39,087 nt of DNA from Asticcacaulis sp. (GTDB lineage Bacteria > Pseudomonadota > Alphaproteobacteria > Caulobacterales > Caulobacteraceae), in NCBI RefSeq assembly GCF_027484505.1, contig NZ_JAIXSV010000058.1:1-39087 (forward strand). Direction: 5' to 3'. Each line of letters opens with the position of its first letter. Position 1 is the first letter of the stretch. Under the pieces are notes generated by a model. It was not told where the DNA came from, made no database searches, and saw only the letters and a program-made list of their open reading frames with translations. This document shows, in pieces, positions 33,778-39,087 of this stretch. A program made the position numbers and the translations under genes.

Positions 33778-35067
33778 TTAGCCGCGTTGCGACAGCGGCA
33801 CGAAGTCGCGTTGCGTTGCGCCGGTATAGAGCTGACGCGGACGGCCGATCTTCTGACCCGGATCTTCGATCATTTCCTTCCACTGAGCGATCCAGCCCAC
33901 GGTGCGCGCCAGAGCGAACAGCACGGTGAACATGGTGGTCGGGAAGCCCATGGCCGACAGGGTGATGCCGGAATAGAAATCGACGTTCGGGAACAGTTTG
34001 CGCTCGATGAAGAATTCGTCCTTCAGGGCGACGGCTTCCAGTTCCTTGGCGACCTGGAACAGCGGGTCGTTTTCGCGGCCCGTGGCGGCCAGAACTTCGT
34101 AGGCCGAGGTCTGCATGACCTTGGCGCGCGGATCGTAGTTCTTGTACACGCGGTGACCGAAGCCCATCAGCTTGTAACGACGGTCCTTCACGCCGGCGAT
34201 GAATTCCGGAATCTTTTCCGGCGTGCCGATTTCGCGCAGCATGTTCAGTGCTTCCTCGTTGGCCCCACCGTGCGAGGGACCCCACAGGCAGGCGATGCCG
34301 GCGGCGATACAGGCGAACGGGTTGGCACCCGACGAACCGGCGAGACGAACCGTCGAGGTCGAGGCGTTCTGTTCGTGGTCGGCGTGCAGGATGAAGATGC
34401 GGTCCATGGCGCGGACCAGAGCCGGATCAACCACATAGTCTTCGGCCGGAACGGCGAAGCACATGCGCAGGAAGTTTTCGGCGTAGGACAGATTGTTCTT
34501 CGGGTGCACGAAGGGCTGACCGACGCTATATTTGAAGGCGCGCGCGGCGATGGTCGGCATCTTGGCGATCAGGCGGTGCGCCGAGATTTCGCGCTGCTGC
34601 GCGTCATGGATGTCGAGGCTGTCATGATAGAAGGCCGACAGGGCACCAACCGCACCGGTCATAATCGCCATCGGGTGCGCGTCGCGGCGGAAACCATCGA
34701 AGAACCGGTCGAACTGCGCGTGCAGCATGGTGTGGCGCGTGATGGTGCTTTCGAACTTTTCATACTCAGCGGCCGACGGCAGTTCGCCGTGCAGCAGCAG
34801 GTAGCAGGTTTCGAGGAAGTTCGACTGCGAGGCCAGCTGATCAATCGGGTAGCCGCGGTGCAGCAGCACGCCCTGATCACCGTCGATATAGGTGATCTTC
34901 GATTCGCACGACGCCGTGGAGGTAAAGCCCGGATCGTAGGTGAAGGCATCGGACTGCGCATAGAGCTTACGAATGTCGATCACGTCTGGGCCGAGCGAGC
35001 CCTTCAGGATCGGCAGATCTATGACCTTGTCGCCTACGGTGACTTTGGCGGGAGGTGTCTGGGTCAT
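33778..35067 (-). CDS. gltA: Citrate synthase
   Basis: The 429-residue type II (hexameric) citrate synthase condenses oxaloacetate and acetyl-CoA at the entry of the TCA cycle. Catalytic regions are visible: [14 protein letters not shown] (His), [16 protein letters not shown] (His) and the Asp in [10 protein letters not shown]. The N-terminal domain ([28 protein letters not shown]) is the usual extra domain of this type. The ATG at 35067 has AGAGGTAAG eight bases upstream; a longer frame to 35109 is unlikely. An inverted repeat lies over the probable -10 region (35114-35140). Confidence 0.97.
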   Translation of the reverse strand: MTQTPPAKVTVGDKVIDLPILKGSLGPDVIDIRKLYAQSDAFTYDPGFTSTASCESKITYIDGDQGVLLHRGYPIDQLASQSNFLETCYLLLHGELPSAAEYEKFESTITRHTMLHAQFDRFFDGFRRDAHPMAIMTGAVGALSAFYHDSLDIHDAQQREISAHRLIAKMPTIAARAFKYSVGQPFVHPKNNLSYAENFLRMCFAVPAEDYVVDPALVRAMDRIFILHADHEQNASTSTVRLAGSSGANPFACIAAGIACLWGPSHGGANEEALNMLREIGTPEKIPEFIAGVKDRRYKLMGFGHRVYKNYDPRAKVMQTSAYEVLAATGRENDPLFQVAKELEAVALKDEFFIERKLFPNVDFYSGITLSAMGFPTTMFTVLFALARTVGWIAQWKEMIEDPGQKIGRPRQLYTGATQRDFVPLSQRG

Positions 35068-35090
35068 GACGTGCTTACCTCTTATCTTTG

Positions 35091-35140
35091 TGTGCAATGC
35101 AAACGGCATTTTCGTTGCACCTGCTATATAAAGTGCAAAC
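35091..35140 (-). promoter_or_regulatory. gltA promoter with operator-like inverted repeat
   Basis: On the minus strand GTTTGCAC (35140-35133) and GTGCAAC (35120-35114) form an inverted repeat spanning TATATA (35130-35125), the likely -10. A third related site, GTTTGCATTGCACA, lies at 35104-35091. The TTTGCA core resembles sites of XRE-family short-chain acyl regulators (ScfR/PccR), but that assignment is a guess. Confidence 0.45.
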
Positions 35141-35500
35141 CTAAATGAAAAGAGCCTCTTTCATCAGTCCCGGCGCGACAGTGAGGCGACAAGGCGTCGG
35201 GTGGCATGGATTGACGCTTTCGTCAGCCTTTTCACGGGGGTGTCGGGGGCGTGGAGGCAGATTAAAAATTTCAGTATATATATGATTTTAAACGTATTTC
35301 GTATTCATAAGTTCAGGGGGCATAGGGTTTCAACTTGTCTGACTTAACAATTTTTTGTGAACCCTGACACCACGCGATTTTAGTCGTAGTGTCTCTTCCA
35401 TGCGCATCATTTTATCGCTGGTGAAAATTATTTTCATAAGCAGAGGCGATTTCCGCACCTCTCTTGCCTCCCGCGCAAGGGCGTGTTTTGTAAGTCAGGG
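35141..35500. other. Intergenic region between gltA and comEC
   Basis: These 360 bases, largely AT-rich, hold no supportable gene. A TGACG/CGTCA hairpin lies near 35212-35226. A weak plus-strand promoter (TTGTGA 35355-35360, TTTTAG 35378-35383, 17-base spacer) could serve comEC. A short frame starting at 35400 overlaps comEC and is not believed. In several alphaproteobacteria gltX occupies this slot; it is absent here. Confidence 0.5.
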
Positions 35501-37663
35501 ATGTGTTCAGCAAAGACGAGGGGTGGGGGATTGCAGCGGCTTCGCGTCTGGCTTTCGCACGTCAGGTCTGTCGATTGGGCGCAGAGTTTGCAACACTCGC
35601 TTGCCCAGCAGACCGGTCGTCTGGTGCTTTGGTTGCCTGTGGCTCTGGGCGCGGGATGCGCTGTCTATTTGAGCCTGCGTTTTGAGCCGCTCTGGCTGTG
35701 GATTTTACCGGGAATCGGCGTTGCGGGGGGGATCTATGCCCTGTCCTGCTGGCGGCAATGGCCGTCTGTCGTTCGCCACGGCCTTCTGTTCGTCGTGATG
35801 TTCACGCTGGGTGTGGGTTTGTGCAAACTGCGCACCGAGCGCGTGCAGGCCCCCGTGCTGGTGTCCCAGCAAACGCAATTCCATCTCGATGCGGTGGTTA
35901 TTGATATAGTCGGGACCGACAGTTCGGAACCCAAACTGTTGCTGGCGCCGTTGAAACTGTCAGCCGTAGCGCCGGAACAGACGCCTATCCGCGTGCGTCT
36001 CAGCCTGCGCACCCTGCCGCCGGATCTGGCCCCCGGTCAGGCCATCTCTGTGTTCGCCATCCTCCATCCACCGCCGGGGCCGAGTATTCCGGGCGGCTAC
36101 GACTATGCACGCACGGCCTGGTTCGATGCGGTCGGAGCCGTGGGGTTTGCGCCTGGCCGCATTCGAACCTTGGAGACGCCCCCCTTACCCGCGCGACTGC
36201 AACGGATCGTAGCGCTCAATCACCTGCGCTGGGAGGTGACGAAGCGTCTGATGACACAGGTTCAGGATAGCCGCATGGGCGGATTTGCCGCCGCCATGGT
36301 GACAGGGCATCAGGCCTTTCTGGCCCCTGACCTTGTTGAAGACATGCGCGATTCGGGATTGGCGCACATACTGTCTATTTCTGGTCTGCACATGGCGATT
36401 GTGGGTGGATTTGCCTTCTTCGCCTGCCGGGGTCTGCTGGCCCTGAGTCCACCGATCGCGCTGAGATATCCGATCAAGAAATGGGCTGCGGTATTAGGGA
36501 TAATAGCGGTGGCGCTTTATCTGGCGTTGTCGGGCGCACCGGCTCCGGCCATCCGCGCCGCCGTTGTTGCGTGGGTCGCCTTTGGTGCCATTTTGTTTGA
36601 TCGCCGCGCATTGAGTTTACGTGCCCTGGCCATTGCGGCCATCATCGTATTGTTGCTAATGCCCGAAGCCGTACTGGAACCGGGCTTTCAGATGTCGTTT
36701 TGCGCCACGGCGGCGCTTCTGGCCTTGGCCGAAGTGTCGCGCAATCCTGTGCGCGAACTCGACGTGCCGTGGTGGGTGCGCGGCTGGCAGGGCTTGTGGC
36801 ACGGACTGAAGGTCTCGGTGCTGGCTTCAACGGTGGCCGGGTTGGCCACCACCCCGTTCGGCGTCTTCTATTTCAGCCGCGCTCAGATGTATGGCCTGCT
36901 CAGCAATCTGCTCGAAGCCCCCATAACCGGCTTTATCGTTATGCCGGCTCTGGCTCTTGGCACCGTGCTGAGTGCCACCCCTTTGGGGACAGCCGTTCTG
37001 TGGGTGGCGCAGCAGGGCCTGTCTGTAATCGCAGCCATCGCAGGCTTTGTGGCAGATTTGCCCGGTGCGGTGTTGACGGTGGCGGCCCCGGCCAATCTGG
37101 CTCTGGTCCTGTCTACAACTGGAGTCTTGTGGATGTGTCTGATTCGCGGTCGGGCGCGTTGGATCGGGCTACTGGCGGCTCTGGCCGTCATCTACTGGCC
37201 GCGCGAGACAGCACCGGATATCTGGCTGGAGGCCGAAGGCAGCAATGCGGCGATCCGCGTCAAAAACACGGCCTATAGTCTGCGTCCCACTGTGCGCCAG
37301 TATGGCTATCAACTCTGGCTGAAACACTACGCGCTGAGCGACGCCCCTGTGAGGGTCCCGCAAGACTATGTGTGCAAAAGCTATGTTTGTCTGCCCAAGG
37401 CCAACGCGCCTTACCGCGTCGGTTTCGCCTTTGGTCGCAAGGCCCCCAAAGCAGAACGGCTAGAGGCCCTGTGCCAATCCGCCGATCTGGTCGTCCTGCG
37501 ATCTCAGGTAACCGAATGGCCAGCCAACTGCGCCGGGGTCAACCGCATTATCGCCTCAGACTTCGAGCGCTTGGGGGCTATGGAACTGACGCGATCAGGT
37601 TCGAAACACTGGCGCATTAAAGCCGCCAAACCTTTGAGAGGTCAGAGGTCATGGGTACATTAG
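35501..37663 (+). CDS. comEC: ComEC/Rec2 family DNA-uptake channel protein
   Basis: About 720 residues. The N-terminus has two or three helices and a DUF4131-type soluble domain (GYDYARTAWFDAVGAVGFAPG is typical), then the competence domain with many helices, including AHILSISGLHMAIVGGFAFF and LSGAPAPAIRAAVVAW. The family forms the inner-membrane channel for single-stranded DNA in natural transformation. The C-terminal 150 residues show no HxHxD metallo-beta-lactamase motif, as in short alphaproteobacterial forms. The start is uncertain: GTG 35483, ATG 35501 and TTG 35531 (after GAGGGGTGGGG) are all in frame. Its stop codon is the first TAG of a palindromic repeat. Uptake function here is inferred. 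Confidence 0.88.
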   Translation: MCSAKTRGGGLQRLRVWLSHVRSVDWAQSLQHSLAQQTGRLVLWLPVALGAGCAVYLSLRFEPLWLWILPGIGVAGGIYALSCWRQWPSVVRHGLLFVVMFTLGVGLCKLRTERVQAPVLVSQQTQFHLDAVVIDIVGTDSSEPKLLLAPLKLSAVAPEQTPIRVRLSLRTLPPDLAPGQAISVFAILHPPPGPSIPGGYDYARTAWFDAVGAVGFAPGRIRTLETPPLPARLQRIVALNHLRWEVTKRLMTQVQDSRMGGFAAAMVTGHQAFLAPDLVEDMRDSGLAHILSISGLHMAIVGGFAFFACRGLLALSPPIALRYPIKKWAAVLGIIAVALYLALSGAPAPAIRAAVVAWVAFGAILFDRRALSLRALAIAAIIVLLLMPEAVLEPGFQMSFCATAALLALAEVSRNPVRELDVPWWVRGWQGLWHGLKVSVLASTVAGLATTPFGVFYFSRAQMYGLLSNLLEAPITGFIVMPALALGTVLSATPLGTAVLWVAQQGLSVIAAIAGFVADLPGAVLTVAAPANLALVLSTTGVLWMCLIRGRARWIGLLAALAVIYWPRETAPDIWLEAEGSNAAIRVKNTAYSLRPTVRQYGYQLWLKHYALSDAPVRVPQDYVCKSYVCLPKANAPYRVGFAFGRKAPKAERLEALCQSADLVVLRSQVTEWPANCAGVNRIIASDFERLGAMELTRSGSKHWRIKAAKPLRGQRSWVH

Positions 37664-37764
37664 AGCCTCATGCCGAAAAGTGGACACCACTTTTCGGAAA
37701 AAAACATGAGGCGTTAGAAATAATTAGAGCCATTCGGCGGCTCAACTGAGCCGACGAAGGCTCT
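37661..37764. repeat. Palindromic repeat element, copy 3, overlapping two genes
   Basis: GCCTCATG/CATGAGGC (37665-37672 with 37705-37712) encloses a perfect CCGAAAAGTGG/CCACTTTTCGG hairpin (37673-37697, loop ACA). A second palindrome, AGAGCC/GGCTCT (37726-37764), encloses GGCTC/GAGCC. The element contains the comEC stop codon and the last 30 or so codons of the minus-strand gene. The AAAGTGG/CCACTTT core is shared with 32299-32342. Confidence 0.8.
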
Positions 37765-38204
37765 AGGCCCGCCGTTCGGTCTTCCGCATCTGTCTGCCCC
37801 GATCCCGCTTCGCGTGACGGTCTGGACCTGTGCTGACGGGCACCTTTAATAGCCAGACGCAGAGGCCGCGCGATCTTGTAGCTTACCCAGAGTCTGACCC
37901 GGTGCGGAAACGCTCGGATGTGGCTGAGAACCTGACTCAGCATGAGAATGGCCGCAATTTCGGCATAGAGGGCGGTATCTGCGGCGACCAGGAACACGAC
38001 CTCAGCCGGAAACGCCGGAGCGAAGGAGACAACCGTGGCGACAAACGCCACTGCGAACACCACTTTCGACCATGTCAGCGTGTTAAGCCACATGGCCAGA
38101 CGGTCGATCAGAAGACCTTTGAGGTAGCGACCAATCCAGGTTTCCGGAAATAAAATGGCAACGCCATAGGCCATGAGTATCGCATAAAGAACGGAAAACC
38201 CCAT
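37668..38204 (-). CDS. Membrane protein of unknown function with repeat-derived tail
   Basis: I do not recognise this 178-residue protein. Three hydrophobic segments are visible (about residues 3-20, 45-65 and 66-92), then a basic region (HRVRLWVSYKIARPLRLAIKGARQHRSRPSRE). The final stretch of about 32 residues, ending FFPKSGVHFSA, is encoded by a palindromic repeat, so the original C-terminus has probably been replaced or extended. The ATG at 38204 has GGAGG five bases upstream and is preferred over the GTG at 38216. It lies between comEC (convergent, four bases apart) and lexA (same strand, 54 bases downstream of the lexA stop), and may be co-transcribed with lexA. Confidence 0.72.
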   Translation of the reverse strand: MGFSVLYAILMAYGVAILFPETWIGRYLKGLLIDRLAMWLNTLTWSKVVFAVAFVATVVSFAPAFPAEVVFLVAADTALYAEIAAILMLSQVLSHIRAFPHRVRLWVSYKIARPLRLAIKGARQHRSRPSREAGSGQTDAEDRTAGLEPSSAQLSRRMALIISNASCFFPKSGVHFSA

Positions 38205-38258
38205 ATCATCCTCCACGAGAGCGATATGGGGTGCAGCCGTCGCTAAACAAGACGCGTT

Positions 38259-38966
38259 TTAGTGATACCGGCGCATCAGGCCGACCAGCTTGCCTTGAAC
38301 GGCCACTTCGTCGGCATTGTAGATGCGGGTCTTATAGGCCGGATTGGCCGCCTCAAGGGCAATAGACGCGCCCTTCTTGCGCAGGCGCTTCAGGGTGGCC
38401 GTGTCGCCATCGACCAGAGCCACGACGATTTCGCCAGACTGTGCCGAGTCCGACTTCTTGATAATCACATAATCACCGTCGAGAATACCGGCATTGATCA
38501 TCGAATCTCCTTCGATTTCCAGCAGATAGTGCTCACCCGACCCCACGAAGATTTCCGGCACGCGGATACGGTCGCGTTCTGCCCCCAATGCCTCGATTGG
38601 CACACCGGCGGCAATCTTGCCCAGCAGCGGCAGTTCGCGGCCTTCGTCATTGACGGGTTTGGACGCCGGGGCCGGGGCGGCGGGTCGGGTGCCTTCTACT
38701 ACCTGAGGTACAAAGGCCTGACGCCCGCGCGGCGGAGCGGCGGTCGTGGCCTGATCCGGTAGCTTGATGACCTCAAGAGCACGTGCACGGTGCGCAAGGC
38801 GACGGATAAAGCCGCGTTCCTCAAGGGCCGTGATCAGCCGATGAATTCCCGACTTCGACGCCAGATCCAGCGCCTCCTTCATCTCATCAAAGGACGGAGA
38901 CACCCCCGTTTCCTTGATGCGTTCATGAATGAACATCAGAAGTTCGCGTTGTTTGGTCGTCAGCAT
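38259..38966 (-). CDS. lexA: SOS repressor LexA
   Basis: The 235-residue repressor controls the DNA-damage response. Residues 1-70 form the winged-helix DNA-binding domain ([32 protein letters not shown]), joined by an Ala/Pro-rich linker to the S24 self-cleavage domain. The cleavage site is Ala120-Gly121 (KIAAGVP), with catalytic Ser155 in EGDSM and Lys193 in TLKRL. RecA filaments trigger this cut. The start has GGGTGGA at a good distance. Two LexA boxes and a TTGACA -35 lie upstream, so the gene is autoregulated. Length and operator type fit alphaproteobacterial LexA. Confidence 0.97.
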   Translation of the reverse strand: MLTTKQRELLMFIHERIKETGVSPSFDEMKEALDLASKSGIHRLITALEERGFIRRLAHRARALEVIKLPDQATTAAPPRGRQAFVPQVVEGTRPAAPAPASKPVNDEGRELPLLGKIAAGVPIEALGAERDRIRVPEIFVGSGEHYLLEIEGDSMINAGILDGDYVIIKKSDSAQSGEIVVALVDGDTATLKRLRKKGASIALEAANPAYKTRIYNADEVAVQGKLVGLMRRYH

Positions 38967-39025
38967 AGGTCCACCCGCTGCAAAAGTTTGTCCCCGGACA
39001 TGGCAATATTTAGCGCATGAATGGT

Positions 39026-39040
39026 GAACAAGTCATGAAC
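39026..39040 (-). promoter_or_regulatory. LexA box 1 (GTTC-N7-GTTC)
   Basis: GAAC-AAGTCAT-GAAC on the plus strand, that is GTTC-ATGACTT-GTTC on the lexA strand: an exact match to the alphaproteobacterial LexA operator. It lies about 60 bases upstream of the lexA start codon. Confidence 0.88.
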
Positions 39041-39051
39041 TTGTGCAAAGT

Positions 39052-39066
39052 GTTCTGTATGCGTTC
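39052..39066 (+). promoter_or_regulatory. LexA box 2 (GTTC-N7-GTTC, opposite orientation)
   Basis: GTTC-TGTATGC-GTTC is a second exact match, pointing the other way, 11 bases beyond box 1. It overlaps the possible lexA -10 region (TACAGA, 39059-39054), placed 15 bases after a TTGACA -35 (39080-39075). Repression by blocking RNA polymerase is the simplest reading. Confidence 0.82.
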
Positions 39067-39087
39067 TTGAGTCTTGTCAAGCGGGCG

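Noticed and set aside
33787-35148. Long plus-strand ORF (453 residues) antisense to gltA
   Set aside because: Same reason: full-length citrate synthase with all catalytic residues lies on the minus strand.
35400-35672. Plus-strand ORF starting MRIILSLVKIIFISRG
   Set aside because: It overlaps the comEC start in another frame, has an Arg/Cys-rich shadow composition and no ribosome binding site.

Overview
The window is a GC-rich chromosomal segment from an alphaproteobacterium, most likely a member of the Caulobacteraceae (Asticcacaulis-like; the genus is a guess from overall sequence character). The reasons are: two GTTC-N7-GTTC LexA boxes before lexA; a full-consensus CtrA site (TTAA-N7-TTAAC); LpxI instead of LpxH for UDP-diacylglucosamine hydrolysis; a short prolyl-tRNA synthetase without the editing insert; and the order rpsB-tsf-pyrH-frr-uppS-cdsA-dxr-rseP-bamA-skp-lpxD-fabZ-lpxA-lpxI-lpxB. 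Almost everything is core chromosome. I see no prophage, insertion sequence, CRISPR array or toxin system.

Layout. 1-2.5 kb: tRNA-Glu, a two-domain cold-shock protein, a secreted glutaminyl cyclotransferase, a DUF192 lipoprotein and tRNA-Pro. 2.5-5.4 kb: a tRNA-linked stem-loop repeat, small membrane proteins and heme A synthase. 5.4-8.3 kb: a Tat-exported PhoX-like protein facing the rplM-rpsI operon. 8.3-13.2 kb: argC, two small membrane proteins, then proS-lolC-lolD with overlapping ends. 13.2-16.9 kb: a possible 28-residue membrane peptide and dnaE. 16.9-24.6 kb: translation genes (rpsB, tsf, pyrH, frr) running into prenyl, phospholipid and isoprenoid genes (uppS, cdsA, dxr) and the site-2 protease rseP. 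24.7-32.2 kb: outer-membrane assembly (bamA, skp) and lipid A synthesis (lpxD, fabZ, lpxA, lpxI, lpxB). 32.4-39.1 kb: a serine hydrolase behind a CtrA site, gltA, comEC, a membrane protein and lexA with its SOS operators.

Together the central genes link protein synthesis to envelope growth: undecaprenyl diphosphate, CDP-diacylglycerol, DXP-pathway isoprenoids, BamA/Skp for outer-membrane proteins, Lol for lipoproteins and Lpx for lipid A.

The less ordinary material lies between genes. There is a tRNA T-arm copy split by a structured insert, several dispersed palindromic repeats (one supplies the end of a gene, one carries the argC ribosome binding site), a three-way-junction fold between rpsB and tsf, alternative hairpins in the rpsB leader, and an operator-like inverted repeat around the probable gltA -10. 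I found no clear new multi-gene system. The best leads are the structured non-coding elements and the small ORF before dnaE.
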